A DNA stretch of 64,000 bases, taken from Planococcus sp. 107-1 (GTDB lineage: Bacteria > Bacillota > Bacilli > Bacillales_A > Planococcaceae). Numbering within the stretch: the stretch's first letter is position 1; each line of letters begins with the position of its first letter. Made by a program: the position numbers and the translations under genes. Location of the stretch: assembly GCF_021513255.1 (NCBI RefSeq), contig NZ_CP090977.1, forward strand, positions 1,364,001 to 1,428,000, read 5' to 3'. The notes under the pieces were generated by a model that made no database searches, had not been told where the DNA came from, and was given only the letters and a program-made list of their open reading frames with translations. This document shows positions 1 through 9,355 of this stretch, in pieces.

Positions 1-475
1 TGGCCTTTCCCAGAACTTGAACATCACCCGTAAAGAAGCACAAGCATTTATCGACCGGTATTTTGCAAGCTTCCCGGGAGTTAAAGGGTATATGAACGAT
101 ATCGTAGCGGGTGCCAAGAAAAATGGTTTTGTGACAACACTCATGAACCGCCGGCGCTATTTGCCGGATATAACAAGCTCGAATTTCAATTTGCGCAGTT
201 TTGCAGAACGCACAGCGATGAATACGCCGATCCAAGGCAGTGCTGCTGACATCATTAAAAAAGCGATGATTGATATGGCCGATGCCTTGGAGCGCGAAGG
301 GCTGAAAACGCGTATGCTGCTGCAAGTGCACGATGAGCTGATTTTTGAAGCACCGCCGGAAGAATTGGAGAAATTGAAGGAATTGGTTCCACAAGTAATG
401 GAACATGCAGTAGAGCTGAATGTTCCATTGAAAGTGGATTTTGCATTTGGCGATACATGGTACGATACAAAATAA
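1..475 (+). CDS. polA: DNA polymerase I, C-terminal fragment
   Basis: The window opens inside this gene. The reading frame is open from base 2, so the TTG at 17 is internal and not a start. About 157 C-terminal residues of the family A polymerase domain are present, including the segment RSFAERTAMNTPIQGSAAD and the terminal motif LLQVHDELIFEAP, which is polymerase motif C and contains the catalytic His-Asp-Glu. Pol I fills gaps during repair and removes RNA primers during lagging-strand synthesis. The stop lies 14 bases before mutM, and an AGGAGG Shine-Dalgarno sits in the gap, so the two are probably co-transcribed. The polA-mutM-coaE order is the usual Bacillales one. Confidence 0.96.
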   Translation, partial: GLSQNLNITRKEAQAFIDRYFASFPGVKGYMNDIVAGAKKNGFVTTLMNRRRYLPDITSSNFNLRSFAERTAMNTPIQGSAADIIKKAMIDMADALEREGLKTRMLLQVHDELIFEAPPEELEKLKELVPQVMEHAVELNVPLKVDFAFGDTWYDTK

Positions 476-489
476 CAGGAGGCTTATGA

Positions 490-1359
490 ATGCCTGAACT
501 TCCAGAAGTTGAAGGCGTCGTCCGCCAGATCCGTCCTGCCGCAATCGGCAAGAAAATTGAAGAAGTCTTTGTTTCAGATACGATTCGGGTGTCAAAGACG
601 AGCGGCAAGGAAGCGATCATCAAACGGATGGAGACCGACATGTTCATCAGCCGTTTGATGGGCGCACAGATCATCAGTGTAGAACGGCGCAGCAAATACA
701 TTTATTTCACATTAAAAAAAGATGGCGAATTTTTACTGGTCAACCACCTTGGCATGTCTGGGGCATGGTTTTATGTGGATAGCCTGCTGTCAATCGGCGA
801 AGAGAAATTCCGCAAGCACGTCCATGTGGTGCTGAGCTTGAGCGACGGCAATTTACTGGCTTTCTCCGATATCCGCCGCTTTGGCGAAATGCGGGTATTA
901 AAGGAAGAAACGGATTTTCCTCCGCTGCTTTTAATGGCTCCGGAACCATTTGAAGAAAGTGCATTGGCGCATTTTCTTCAAATGGCCGAAAGTCCGAAAT
1001 ACCAGAACAAACCGATCAAAGAAGTGATCATGGACGGACAAGTGATATCAGGCTGCGGCAATATATACGCAACTGAAGCCTTGTTCAAAATGAAAATCCA
1101 TCCCAATCGGGCAGCAAAGCGAATCAGCAGAACGCGTAAAGTGGAGCTGTTCCAAACGATTGTCGCGATTTTGCTTGAAAGCATCGAAGCAGGGGGAAGC
1201 ACGATTTCCGACTATCGCAATGTCAACGGGGAATCTGGCAATATGCAGAACCGGTTCGGCATGTACGGCAAAAAACAATGCATGGAATGCGGCAGTATGA
1301 CCAAATCTCTGCAGATTGGCGGAAGAACTTCGGTCTACTGTCCGACCTGCCAAAAGTGA
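490..1359 (+). CDS. mutM: Formamidopyrimidine-DNA glycosylase
   Basis: Base-excision repair enzyme that removes 8-oxoguanine and other oxidised purines and then nicks the strand by beta/delta elimination. The protein begins MPELPEVE, which places the catalytic Pro2 and Glu3 correctly and fixes the start. It ends with the family zinc finger, with cysteines at about 264, 267, 284 and 287 of 289 residues. Length fits the Fpg family (around 270-290). It sits between polA and coaE with short gaps, as in B. subtilis, though the ytaF gene that I recall next to it there is missing. Confidence 0.97.
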   Translation: MPELPEVEGVVRQIRPAAIGKKIEEVFVSDTIRVSKTSGKEAIIKRMETDMFISRLMGAQIISVERRSKYIYFTLKKDGEFLLVNHLGMSGAWFYVDSLLSIGEEKFRKHVHVVLSLSDGNLLAFSDIRRFGEMRVLKEETDFPPLLLMAPEPFEESALAHFLQMAESPKYQNKPIKEVIMDGQVISGCGNIYATEALFKMKIHPNRAAKRISRTRKVELFQTIVAILLESIEAGGSTISDYRNVNGESGNMQNRFGMYGKKQCMECGSMTKSLQIGGRTSVYCPTCQK

Positions 1360-1369
1360 GGGCAAGAAG

Positions 1370-1975
1370 ATGATTATAGGATTGACTGGCAGTATTGCGA
1401 GTGGAAAAAGCACCGTCTCGAAAATGCTCGAAGAATTAGGGTATCCTATTATTGATGCCGATCAAGTGGCGCGATTAGTGGTGGAGCCAGGGCAAGAGAC
1501 CTTGGTGAAGATCGCTGCTTTATTCGGAGAAGGTGTGATCAAAGAAGATGGGACTATGGACCGGGCTAAAGTCGGTGAATTGATTTTCAACGACCCGGCT
1601 AGCCGCAAAAGTTTGAACGATGTCATCCATCCAGCTATCCGGCAAGAAATGCTTCGGCAGCGCAGTGAACTCCTGGAGCAAGGGCATGAAACCATCATCA
1701 TGGACATCCCTTTGCTGTTTGAAAGCAGGCTCCAGCATTTCGTTGATAAGATTCTGGTCGTCAGTGTCACAGAAGAAAACCAGCTGAACCGCTTAATGGA
1801 ACGAAATGAGTTGAGTGAAAAAGAAGCGCGTGCACGCATCGCTTCTCAGTTGCCGATGTCGGTGAAAGAAGAAGGGGCCGATGCCGTAATTTACAATAAC
1901 GGCACCTTCGACGAAACAAAATGGCAGCTGAACCGCATCTTAGACAAATGGCGTGAGGAACTGTCGGGAGAGTAG
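1370..1975 (+). CDS. coaE: Dephospho-CoA kinase
   Basis: Catalyses the last step of coenzyme A synthesis, ATP-dependent phosphorylation of the 3'-hydroxyl of dephospho-CoA. The ATG at 1370 follows a GGCAAGAAG stretch and puts the P-loop GSIASGKST at residues 7-15. An upstream in-frame start at 1316 would lie inside mutM and is unlikely. At 201 residues the protein is full length. It lies 10 bases after mutM and is followed by an intrinsic terminator. Confidence 0.96.
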   Translation: MIIGLTGSIASGKSTVSKMLEELGYPIIDADQVARLVVEPGQETLVKIAALFGEGVIKEDGTMDRAKVGELIFNDPASRKSLNDVIHPAIRQEMLRQRSELLEQGHETIIMDIPLLFESRLQHFVDKILVVSVTEENQLNRLMERNELSEKEARARIASQLPMSVKEEGADAVIYNNGTFDETKWQLNRILDKWREELSGE

Positions 1976-2015
1976 AGCGGAAACAGATTGGTTTTGCATA
2001 AAGTGTGAAAGATCT

Positions 2016-2048
2016 AAGCCGGGCACATGTTGCCTGGCTTTTTTTATT
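2016..2048 (+). terminator. Intrinsic terminator after coaE
   Basis: A stem of AAGCCGGGCA and TGCCTGGCTT around a 5-nt loop, followed by a T run. It closes the polA-mutM-coaE operon. Confidence 0.88.
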
Positions 2049-2081
2049 GGGATAGATTTAAAGGTTCCATAAAACAGCAAA

Positions 2082-2127
2082 TGTGTTATACTATATAAGA
2101 AATTAAAAATTAACAGTATGACTTATT
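2082..2127 (+). promoter_or_regulatory. gapB promoter with two CcpN-like sites
   Basis: TGTGTTATACT at 2082-2092 matches all 11 positions of the CcpN consensus TRTGHYATAYW as I know it from B. subtilis. TATGACTTATT at 2117-2127 matches 10 of 11. The first site contains a plausible -10 (TATACT, 2087-2092), with a weak -35 (TTCCAT, 2065-2070) 16 bases upstream. CcpN represses gluconeogenic gapB and pckA in B. subtilis when glucose is present. The overlap with the -10 inflates the first match somewhat. Confidence 0.6.
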
Positions 2128-2146
2128 TAAATGGGGGTCTCATAAA

Positions 2147-3163
2147 ATGACAATTTCTATTGCGATTAACGGATTTGGCCGTATTGGCCGCATGGTTTTC
2201 AGACAGGCAATTTTGATGGATGACATTAAAATCAGTGCTGTAAACGCTGGTTACCCTGCTGAAACTCTCGCGCATCTTATTAAGTATGACACAAATCACG
2301 GCACCTTTGCGGGTGACGTCTCTTCTGAGGAAGACGCATTAATCGTTAACGGCAAACGAGTTCAACTCGTTAACGAAAGAGATCCTTTGAATCTCCCATG
2401 GAAAGAAATGGACATCGACATCGTAATCGAAGCAACTGGAAAATTCAATTCCCGTGAAAAAGCGGCACTTCATTTAGATGCGGAGCCCGTAAAGTCATAT
2501 TGACTGCACCGGGGAAAGATGAAGACATCACCATCGTGATGGGGGTCAATGAAGACAAATTCAACGTCGACGAGCATAGCATCATCTCCAATGCGAGTTG
2601 CACAACCAATTGCCTTGCGCCTGTCGCAAAAGTACTGAACGATGCTTTTGGCATCGAAAATGGCCTAATGACTACCGTCCATTCTTTTACGAATGACCAG
2701 AAAAATTTAGACAATCCGCATAAGGATTTGAGACGAGCGCGTGCGTGCAGCCAGTCGATCATCCCTACTTCTACGGGCGCTGCGAAAGCGCTGTCATTGG
2801 TGCTGCCGGAACTTGAAGGGAAACTTCATGGAATGGCGCTTCGTGTGCCGACTCCAAACGTTTCGCTCGTGGATTTAGTCGTGGATTTAGAGCGTGATGT
2901 GACGGTGGACGAAGTGAACGAAGCCTTTATCAAAGCTTCAGAAGAAGGTTTGGAAGGGATTTTGGCTTTGACGATGGAACCATTAGTATCCGTGGATTTC
3001 AACACGAACCCGAAATCTGCTGTGATTGACGGACTTTCTACGATGGTCATCGGCAAACGGAAAGTGAAGGTTTTGGCTTGGTACGATAATGAATGGGGCT
3101 ATTCAGCCCGTCATCGACTTGACGAAAAAAGTGGCGGATGCATTGGTTTTCGCTGAAGCTTAA
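2147..3163 (+). pseudogene. gapB: Glyceraldehyde-3-phosphate dehydrogenase, GapB type, two frameshifts
   Basis: NAD(P)-dependent glyceraldehyde-3-phosphate dehydrogenase; by position before speD and by its CcpN-like sites it is the gluconeogenic GapB form. It begins MTISIAINGFGRIGRM, the Rossmann motif. The catalytic segment [12 protein letters not shown] is intact. Reading breaks near 2482, where one G is missing from an expected GCGGGAGCC, and near 3112, where two bases (GT) are missing after TCAGCCCGT. Restoring both gives an uninterrupted protein of about 339 residues ending at the TAA at 3161-3163. The net loss of three bases returns to the original frame. Sequence on both sides is fully conserved, so a sequencing error is more likely than a recent real inactivation. 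Confidence 0.9.
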
Positions 3164-3167
3164 TTGC

Positions 3168-3208
3168 AAATACCGCGTTTCTGCTTGAGGAACGCGGTAT
3201 TTCTTTGT
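3168..3208 (+). terminator. Intrinsic terminator after gapB
   Basis: AAATACCGCGTTT and AACGCGGTATTT form a stem of about 12 bp, followed by a T-rich tail. Confidence 0.88.
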
Positions 3209-3254
3209 CTTTAGCCAGTCTGGGAATCACAGAAAAAAACTTGCGTTAAATTTA

Positions 3255-3283
3255 TTGCATTTAGCACAGATACACCTTATACT
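3255..3283 (+). promoter_or_regulatory. Probable sigma-A promoter of speD
   Basis: TTGCAT at 3255-3260 and TATACT at 3278-3283 are 17 bases apart. Transcription from here would start near 3290 and leave a 5' leader of about 190 nt before speD. Confidence 0.6.
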
Positions 3284-3289
3284 AACATT

Positions 3290-3479
3290 CGTAGTTGAAA
3301 AATTAACTACCAGCTTCTATGTTTTCAGGAAACTTGATGAAGGCATTCAGGGAGCATGTGTTTTATTCACATGACTGCTTAAAGGGTTAGGACCTCTTTG
3401 GACTAACTTTCCCCCGTGGTAGTCAACTTTGAATATTTTGAGCACGAAAACAAAATGATATCAAAGGGGGAAACGAACC
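3290..3479 (+). promoter_or_regulatory. Long structured speD leader with anti-Shine-Dalgarno
   Basis: This untranslated leader has several possible helices. GTAGTT at 3290-3295 pairs with AACTAC at 3304-3309. CATGTG pairs with CACATG around 3355-3374. GTTAG at 3386-3390 pairs with CTAAC at 3403-3407. TTTCCCCC at 3408-3415 is perfectly complementary to GGGGGAAA at 3466-3473, which includes the speD ribosome binding site. The GTTAG/CTAAC helix could extend into TTT at 3408-3410 and so compete with the blocking helix. This looks like translational control, but I cannot match it to a named RNA family. Confidence 0.45.
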
Positions 3480-3863
3480 ATGGAAACAATGGGACGTCAC
3501 GTAATTGCAGAACTTTGGCAGTGTGATTTTGACAAATTAAACGATATGGATTATATCGAACAAACTTTTGTTGATGCAGCACTGAAATCCGGAGCGGAAA
3601 TTAGAGAAGTAGCTTTTCACAAATTTGCACCTCAAGGTGTAAGCGGAGTTGTAATCATTTCTGAATCGCATTTGACAATCCACAGTTTTCCGGAACACGG
3701 TTATGCAAGTGTAGATGTTTATACTTGCGGCGATCTTGATCCGACTATTGCAGCGGAGTATATCGCTAAGGCGCTTAACTCACAAGCGAGTGAAGTTACC
3801 GAATTGCCACGCGGCATGGGTCCAGTTGGTACTGGAGAAACAAAAGTTTCAGTAACTGTATAA
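3480..3863 (+). CDS. speD: S-adenosylmethionine decarboxylase proenzyme
   Basis: Makes decarboxylated S-adenosylmethionine, the aminopropyl donor for spermidine synthesis. It is the short bacterial class (127 residues), a proenzyme that cuts itself to form a pyruvoyl cofactor. The processing site SESHLTIHS is present: cleavage between Glu62 and Ser63 would leave Ser63 as the pyruvoyl residue. His68 and Cys83, the other catalytic residues known from this class, are in place. It has its own promoter, a long leader with an anti-Shine-Dalgarno, and a terminator, so it is a single-gene unit. No spermidine synthase is in the window. Confidence 0.96.
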   Translation: METMGRHVIAELWQCDFDKLNDMDYIEQTFVDAALKSGAEIREVAFHKFAPQGVSGVVIISESHLTIHSFPEHGYASVDVYTCGDLDPTIAAEYIAKALNSQASEVTELPRGMGPVGTGETKVSVTV

Positions 3864-3884
3864 TCCATTATTTTGAAAAACATC

Positions 3885-3915
3885 AAGCAGGGGATAAATT
3901 CCTCTGCTTTTTCTA
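3885..3915 (+). terminator. Intrinsic terminator after speD
   Basis: AGCAGGGGA and TTCCTCTGCT form a stem around a 3-4 nt loop, followed by TTTTTC. Confidence 0.8.
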
Positions 3916-3977
3916 TTTTCCCAAAGAAATTTTGTTATACTAGAAAAAACAGATAGAAAGTTTAGGGAGATGTCGAA

Positions 3978-4454
3978 ATGAAATGTCCGGCTTGCCAGCA
4001 CAATGGTACACGCGTAGTTGATTCGCGGCCAGTTGATGATATGAAGTCCATAAGAAGGCGCAGGGAATGTGAAGCTTGCGGCTATCGTTATACGACGTTC
4101 GAAAAAGTGGAAGAGATGCCGTTGATTGTGGTGAAAAAAGACGGGTCCCGTGAAGAATTTAGCCGCGAGAAAGTTTTGCGAGGCTTGATCCGTGCTTGTG
4201 AAAAACGCCCTGTGCCGCTCGAGGTTCTTGAAAGCGTTGTATTCGATATTGAAAAAGATCTTCGGCGCCAAGGGAATGCCGAAGTAAAATCTGAAGAAGT
4301 CGGTGAGTTGGTCATGGACCGTTTAGCTGGCATCGATGAAGTCGCTTATGTTCGATTTGCATCAGTCTACCGCCAGTTTAAAGACATTACTGTATTTATC
4401 GATGAATTGAAGGATTTATTGAAAAAGAGTCCGGATGATAAGAAGTCCGAGTAA
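3978..4454 (+). CDS. nrdR: Transcriptional repressor NrdR
   Basis: Regulator of ribonucleotide reductase genes that senses ATP/dATP. The N-terminal zinc ribbon has Cys3, Cys6, Cys31 and Cys34 and includes the family signature [16 protein letters not shown]. An ATP-cone follows from about residue 46 to 136. At 158 residues it is the normal length. It precedes dnaB by 11 bases, the conserved Bacillales arrangement, so it is probably co-transcribed with the replication genes. A TATACT -10 lies near 3937. I did not recognise NrdR boxes upstream. Confidence 0.96.
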   Translation: MKCPACQHNGTRVVDSRPVDDMKSIRRRRECEACGYRYTTFEKVEEMPLIVVKKDGSREEFSREKVLRGLIRACEKRPVPLEVLESVVFDIEKDLRRQGNAEVKSEEVGELVMDRLAGIDEVAYVRFASVYRQFKDITVFIDELKDLLKKSPDDKKSE

Positions 4455-4465
4455 GGCGGTGAATC

Positions 4466-5827
4466 ATGACAGCTATGTATAAGGAACTCCAGCCTGCAGA
4501 TTCTTTCCGAATTGTTATGCCATATCCTTTTTCGAACTACGACCGCCAGCTGTTGACGCTTCTCTATCAGCCGCTTGTCGGTGCAGAAGCCATCGCTTTT
4601 TACTTGACGCTTTGGGCGGAAGGGGAAGAAAGCACAGATGAAGCGACGCATTATATGTTAATGAATACGCTTGGCGTCTCCATTTCCCGGATTTTCGAAT
4701 CGCGGATCCAATTGGAAGCGATCGGCTTATTGAAGACGTACCGCAAAGACCAAGAAAACCGTTCGTTTGTCTATGAGCTTTGTCCGCCGCTCGATCCGAA
4801 AAGTTTTTTTGCGGATCCGCTGCTGTCGATGTTCCTTTTTAGCAAAGTGGGGGAAACGACGTACCGGAAAGTAAGAGACCGTTTTGTGGTCCATCGTGAA
4901 ATCATGGAAGGCTATGCGGAAGTATCCCGGACATTTACGGACATTTTCCAGCCGGTCCATGCGAAAGCGGGCTATCCGTCCCAAACCGATAATTTGCAGG
5001 AACGCAAAAAGGGTTCTTATGAAGCTGAAGGGGAATTTGATTTTTCATTATTGCGCCAAGGTTTGTCTGAACAGTTGGTGCCGCATAAAGTGCTGACGGC
5101 GAGCATCCGGGAACTCATCGCAAAACTCGCGTTCCTGTATAGCTGGGGTCCCCTCGAAATGCAGAAAGTCATTTTGCTCGCAATTGACGATGATTACAAA
5201 TTGACGCTTGAGAGTTTAAAGAAAGCGGCAGCTGATTATTATAAATTGACCGTAGCCACGACAGCCCCTCAATTGGTTCAAGTGAAGAAAAAAGAAACGC
5301 CGAAAAAGGAAGCGCCGAAAACAAAAGAAGATGAATTGATCGATTACCTCGAATCGGCTTCTCCGGTTGAAGTGTTAAGAGACATTGCGAATGGCAAGGA
5401 GCCGTTGCCGGCAGATGTCCAGCTAGCGAATCAACTGGTTATCCAGCACGGCATGGAGCCTGCTGTCGTCAATGTCCTCTTGCAGTATGTCTTGCTGCGG
5501 ACCGATATGAAGTTGACAAAGGCATATGTTGAAAAACTCGCTTCCCATTGGCTTCGAAAAAACGTCAAAACGGCGAAGGAAGCGATGGATCTTGCGCGGA
5601 TCGAGCACGAACAGTATTTGAAATGGAAATCGGAAGGATCTCCGACAGCAAAAACGAGAAGTTCTTCTTCCAGCCGGAAACCGGTGAGGGAAGAGAAACT
5701 GCCGGAATGGTTTTATAAGAAAGACGATGTTCAGCCAGCGAAAGAGGCGGACAACACGGAAGACCTCGAAGCGGCAAAACAAAAATTATTAGCGAAATAT
5801 GCGATGAAGAAAGGTAAGGGTGATTAA
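4466..5827 (+). CDS. dnaB: Replication initiation and membrane attachment protein DnaB
   Basis: Firmicute-specific primosome protein, distinct from the replicative helicase of the same name in Escherichia coli. It cooperates with DnaD and DnaI to load the helicase at oriC and at restart sites. The 453-residue protein has a winged-helix N-terminal region of the DnaB/DnaD type, a second helical domain around residues 285-400, and a basic, Ser-rich linker near 395-415. It ends three bases before dnaI starts. The start at 4466 follows an AAGGCGGTG ribosome binding site; an in-frame ATG four codons later is an alternative. Confidence 0.93.
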   Translation: MTAMYKELQPADSFRIVMPYPFSNYDRQLLTLLYQPLVGAEAIAFYLTLWAEGEESTDEATHYMLMNTLGVSISRIFESRIQLEAIGLLKTYRKDQENRSFVYELCPPLDPKSFFADPLLSMFLFSKVGETTYRKVRDRFVVHREIMEGYAEVSRTFTDIFQPVHAKAGYPSQTDNLQERKKGSYEAEGEFDFSLLRQGLSEQLVPHKVLTASIRELIAKLAFLYSWGPLEMQKVILLAIDDDYKLTLESLKKAAADYYKLTVATTAPQLVQVKKKETPKKEAPKTKEDELIDYLESASPVEVLRDIANGKEPLPADVQLANQLVIQHGMEPAVVNVLLQYVLLRTDMKLTKAYVEKLASHWLRKNVKTAKEAMDLARIEHEQYLKWKSEGSPTAKTRSSSSSRKPVREEKLPEWFYKKDDVQPAKEADNTEDLEAAKQKLLAKYAMKKGKGD

Positions 5828-6763
5828 ATGGAACCGATCCGGGAGACCTTAAAACGTGTCGTGAATGCCCCTGCTTTTTCCGAACGCTATAATGCGATGC
5901 GGCAGGAAGTACTGGAGCATCCAGGCGTTCAGCATTTTTTAGATGAACATTCTTCGGAAATTGATAAAAACATTGTCGACAAAGGCATGCACAAACTCTA
6001 TGAATACATCGACCAATCCCATGACTGCAATAAATGCCCGAGCCTTGGTGCCTGCATCAACCACTTAAAAGGGTTTGAACCGAATTTGGTTCTTGAACGC
6101 AGCAATATCGGGATTTCGTATACGCCGTGCCGCCTGAAAAACGAGCACGACAACAAACGCCGGGCGTCGTCATTGATCCACAGCATGTATATGCCGAAAG
6201 AAGTCATGGAAGCGACGTTGTCCGGTTTTGAATTGGATGCGAGCCGCTTAGAAGCGTTTAATGCCGTCGATTCGTTCCTGGATGCCACTAAGGGTCCAGG
6301 GGAGATGCCGGAAAAAGGCTTATACCTTTACGGCAAGTTCGGCATCGGCAAATCTTATTTGCTGAGTGCTGTAGCAAATGCGTTGGCCGAAAAGAACATT
6401 AAATCGGTTTTGGTATTCGTCCCTGAATTCATGCGTGAAATGAAACAGGCAATCGGCGACCAAACCTTGCAGGAAAAAGTGGATTATGTCAAAAAAGCGG
6501 ATGTCTTGATGTTGGATGATATCGGAGCAGAAGCGATGTCGAGCTGGACGCGCGATGAAGTGCTCGGAACGATTCTCCATTACCGGATGGCTGAAAAGCT
6601 GCCGACTTTCATGACATCGAATTTCAGTTATTCGGAACTTCAGCATCATTTGACGTATTCACAGCGCGGCGAAAAAGAAGATTTAAAAGCGGCGCGCGTA
6701 ATGGAACGCATCCGTGCCTTGACGGCTCCGGTTATGTTGGACGGGCGAAACCGACGAATTTAA
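5828..6763 (+). CDS. dnaI: Primosomal helicase loader DnaI
   Basis: AAA+ ATPase that loads the replicative helicase DnaC in B. subtilis terms. The N-terminal region holds a Cys cluster (67, 70, 76, 101) typical of the zinc-binding helicase-interacting domain. Walker A GKFGIGKS is at 169-176, and Walker B VLMLDDIGAE lies near residue 230. Length (311) matches the family. It abuts dnaB and is followed by the thrS T-box leader; the ytxC gene that I recall here in B. subtilis is absent. Confidence 0.95.
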   Translation: MEPIRETLKRVVNAPAFSERYNAMRQEVLEHPGVQHFLDEHSSEIDKNIVDKGMHKLYEYIDQSHDCNKCPSLGACINHLKGFEPNLVLERSNIGISYTPCRLKNEHDNKRRASSLIHSMYMPKEVMEATLSGFELDASRLEAFNAVDSFLDATKGPGEMPEKGLYLYGKFGIGKSYLLSAVANALAEKNIKSVLVFVPEFMREMKQAIGDQTLQEKVDYVKKADVLMLDDIGAEAMSSWTRDEVLGTILHYRMAEKLPTFMTSNFSYSELQHHLTYSQRGEKEDLKAARVMERIRALTAPVMLDGRNRRI

Positions 6764-6821
6764 TCACACAAGGTGTTGTCTTTTTAAAGTTTTCGTCGTA
6801 TAGTAAAAACAATCGATACAA

Positions 6822-7076
6822 TATAATGCGTTGACAAGGACAAGAGTGGATTTGTACGGCTTATAGAGAGAGAAGCCCCGGCTGAAAGCTTCTTAGTACG
6901 GCAAACACACTTACCACCTTTGAGCAGCAATTGTGAAATCTTTCAGTAGCAATTGACGGTACCGGCCCGTTAGCCGATGCAGAGCTTCATTTTGAATTGG
7001 ATTCGTCCGTTCAAGATAGAAGAAGGGTGGAACCACGAACTTAAGCTTCGTCCCTTTGGGATGAGGCTTTTTTTAT
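6822..7076 (+). promoter_or_regulatory. T-box riboswitch (threonine) upstream of thrS
   Basis: A -10 TATAAT at 6822-6827 precedes a T-box leader. AGAGAG near 6868 and GGCTGAAAG near 6888 are stem I landmarks. The specifier appears to be ACC (Thr) at 6913-6915, in the context CTTACCACCTTTGAG. The T-box AGGGTGGAACCACG is at 7024-7037. A terminator hairpin (AAGCTTCGTCCC with GGGATGAGGCTT, then T run) spans about 7043-7074. Uncharged tRNA-Thr is expected to stabilise the antiterminator and raise thrS transcription. Confidence 0.93.
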
Positions 7077-7159
7077 TGGTTTCATTTAGGGCAGACATCT
7101 TGGAAGCCGAGAACTAAGGCTAGATGTTCGGCCTAGAACATAAAAAAGGAGAGAGCAGA

Positions 7160-9088
7160 ATGTCAGACATGATTCAATTAACATTCCCAGACGGTGCAGT
7201 AAAGGAGTTTCCGAAAGGCACAACAACTGAAGAGATTGCCCAGTCGATCAGCCCGGGCCTTCGCAAGAAAGCACTTGCCGGTAAAGTAGGCGAGCATTTG
7301 GTTGATTTGAAATCACCGATTGCAGAAGACGGCAGCATTGCAATCATTACGCCGGAATCAGATGAAGCGTTGGAAATCCTTCGCCATTCATCTGCCCATC
7401 TATTGGCACAAGCGATCAAACGCATTTACAAAGATGCGAAACTTGGAGTCGGCCCGGTCATTGAAAACGGCTTCTACTACGACATCGATACAGCAGAATC
7501 GATTTCAGCAGAAGACTTGCCTGCCATCGAAAAAGAAATGAAGAAGATCATCAACGAAAATATTGAAATCGTTCGCCACGACGTTTCGCGTGCAGAAGCT
7601 CAAAAACGGTTTGCAGCGATCGAAGATCCATATAAATTGGAACTTTTAGAAGCGATTCCAGAAGACGAGCAAGTATCGATCTATGAGCAAGGCGAATTTT
7701 TCGACCTTTGCCGTGGAATCCACGTGCCGTCGACTGGCAAATTAAAAGAATTCAAATTGCTGAGCGTGGCGGGTGCATACTGGAGAGGCGACAGTGACAA
7801 TAAAATGCTGCAGCGCATCTACGGTACTGCTTTCTTCAAAAAAGAGGATTTAAAAGCGCATCTTGAAATGCTTGAAGAAGCGAAAGAACGCGACCACCGC
7901 AAAATCGGGAAAGAATTGAATCTATTCATGAACTCCCAAAAAGTGGGCCAAGGCTTGCCGATGTGGCTGCCAAAAGGCGCGACTATCCGCCGCATCATCG
8001 AACGCTATATCGTTGATAAAGAAGAAAGCCTAGGATATGACCATGTGTATACTCCGGTTATGGGAAGCGTGGATCTTTATAAAACAAGCGGCCACTGGGA
8101 CCATTACCAGGATGATATGTTCCCGGTCATGCAAATGGACAACGAGGAATTGGTTCTTCGCCCAATGAACTGCCCGCACCATATGATGATTTTCAAACAA
8201 GGCATCCATTCATATCGCCAGCTGCCGATCCGCATCGCGGAACTAGGCTTGATGCACCGCTACGAAATGTCTGGTGCATTGTCTGGATTGCAGCGTGTTC
8301 GCGGCATGACATTGAACGACGCACACATTTTTGTACGCCCGGACCAAATCAAAGAAGAATTTAAACGCGTTGTCAACTTAGTGATCGATGTTTATAAAGA
8401 CTTTGATCTTAAAGATTATTCTTTCCGCGTTTCCTACCGCGACCCGGCAGACAAAGAGAAATACTTTGACGACGATGCAATGTGGGAACGTGCGCAATCC
8501 ATGCTGAAAGAAGCAATGGACGATCTTGGACTGGATTACGTGGAAGTAGAAGGCGAAGCAGCATTCTACGGTCCGAAACTTGATGTCCAAGTCAAAACAG
8601 CTCTAGGCAAAGAAGAAACACTTTCAACTGTCCAGCTGGATTTCTTGCTTCCTGAGCGCTTCGACCTGACTTATATCGGAGAAGATGGCAAACAGCACCG
8701 TCCAGTCGTTATCCACCGCGGCGTTGTTTCGACTATGGAACGTTTTGTCGCTTTCTTGATCGAAGAATACAAAGGGGCATTCCCGACTTGGCTGGCTCCA
8801 GTTCAAGTGGAAGTGATTCCGGTATCGCTCGATGCACACAGCGACTACGCGAAAAACGTCCAAGAGAAATTGCAATCTCATCGATTGCGCGTCGATATCG
8901 ACGAACGCGATGAGAAGCTTGGCTACAAAATCCGCGAAGCGCAGATGCAAAAAGTTCCTTATATGCTGGTTCTTGGAGACCAGGAAGTTGAAAACGGTTC
9001 GGTCAACGTCCGCAAATACGGCGAACAGAAATCCGAAAGCATGCCGTTTGACGATTTCTTGAAAATGATTCAAGGTGAACTTCGCTAA
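7160..9088 (+). CDS. thrS: Threonyl-tRNA synthetase
   Basis: Class II synthetase that charges tRNA-Thr. Domains in order: TGS (about 1-62), the editing/SAD domain (about 65-230), the catalytic core with MNCPHH (zinc ligand Cys338), and the anticodon-binding domain from about 540. The start at 7160 follows AAAAAGGAGAGAG and gives 642 residues; the in-frame ATG at 7124 has no good ribosome binding site. It is a single-gene unit behind its own T-box. Confidence 0.97.
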   Translation: MSDMIQLTFPDGAVKEFPKGTTTEEIAQSISPGLRKKALAGKVGEHLVDLKSPIAEDGSIAIITPESDEALEILRHSSAHLLAQAIKRIYKDAKLGVGPVIENGFYYDIDTAESISAEDLPAIEKEMKKIINENIEIVRHDVSRAEAQKRFAAIEDPYKLELLEAIPEDEQVSIYEQGEFFDLCRGIHVPSTGKLKEFKLLSVAGAYWRGDSDNKMLQRIYGTAFFKKEDLKAHLEMLEEAKERDHRKIGKELNLFMNSQKVGQGLPMWLPKGATIRRIIERYIVDKEESLGYDHVYTPVMGSVDLYKTSGHWDHYQDDMFPVMQMDNEELVLRPMNCPHHMMIFKQGIHSYRQLPIRIAELGLMHRYEMSGALSGLQRVRGMTLNDAHIFVRPDQIKEEFKRVVNLVIDVYKDFDLKDYSFRVSYRDPADKEKYFDDDAMWERAQSMLKEAMDDLGLDYVEVEGEAAFYGPKLDVQVKTALGKEETLSTVQLDFLLPERFDLTYIGEDGKQHRPVVIHRGVVSTMERFVAFLIEEYKGAFPTWLAPVQVEVIPVSLDAHSDYAKNVQEKLQSHRLRVDIDERDEKLGYKIREAQMQKVPYMLVLGDQEVENGSVNVRKYGEQKSESMPFDDFLKMIQGELR

Positions 9089-9092
9089 AGTG

Positions 9093-9121
9093 TTGACATG
9101 CCTTTAGGTGCATGGTATTAT
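9093..9121 (+). promoter_or_regulatory. Sigma-A promoter of the infC-rpmI-rplT operon
   Basis: TTGACA (9093-9098), 17-base spacer, TATTAT (9116-9121). It lies directly after the thrS stop and drives the L20 leader. Confidence 0.8.
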
Positions 9122-9124
9122 GAA

Positions 9125-9282
9125 TAAGGTTATAGAATACTTATATGTGCAAGCAGGAGCACCCGCTTCTCACCTGATCGACCAGTTGTTGGCAGGTAGA
9201 CACGATTTTGACTTTATCACGCTGCGGCGTGCTGTCATAAATTGCGGGTGGGCCGAACGAGGCCCATCCGCTTTTGTTTTGG
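9125..9282 (+). promoter_or_regulatory. Ribosomal protein L20 leader with attenuator
   Basis: In Bacillales, L20 binds the leader of its own operon and promotes premature termination. The leader here has the expected elements: a GCAGGAGCACCCGCTTCTC segment near 9153-9171, and an intrinsic terminator in which GCGGGTGGGCC pairs with GGCCCATCCGC, followed by TTTTGTTTT (about 9244-9281), well before infC. Assignment is from position and terminator; I recognised the family by its general features rather than by a covariance search. Confidence 0.75.
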
Positions 9283-9355
9283 ATCGGACCTGTAAGCCGA
9301 CATGGTCGGTTACACATGTTAAGCTATTCGCGACACTATCCGGAGGTGGATTAAT

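Noticed and set aside
3290..3479. SAM-I riboswitch before speD
   Set aside because: None of the conserved SAM-I sequence blocks is present and the candidate switch is translational, so I left it unassigned.
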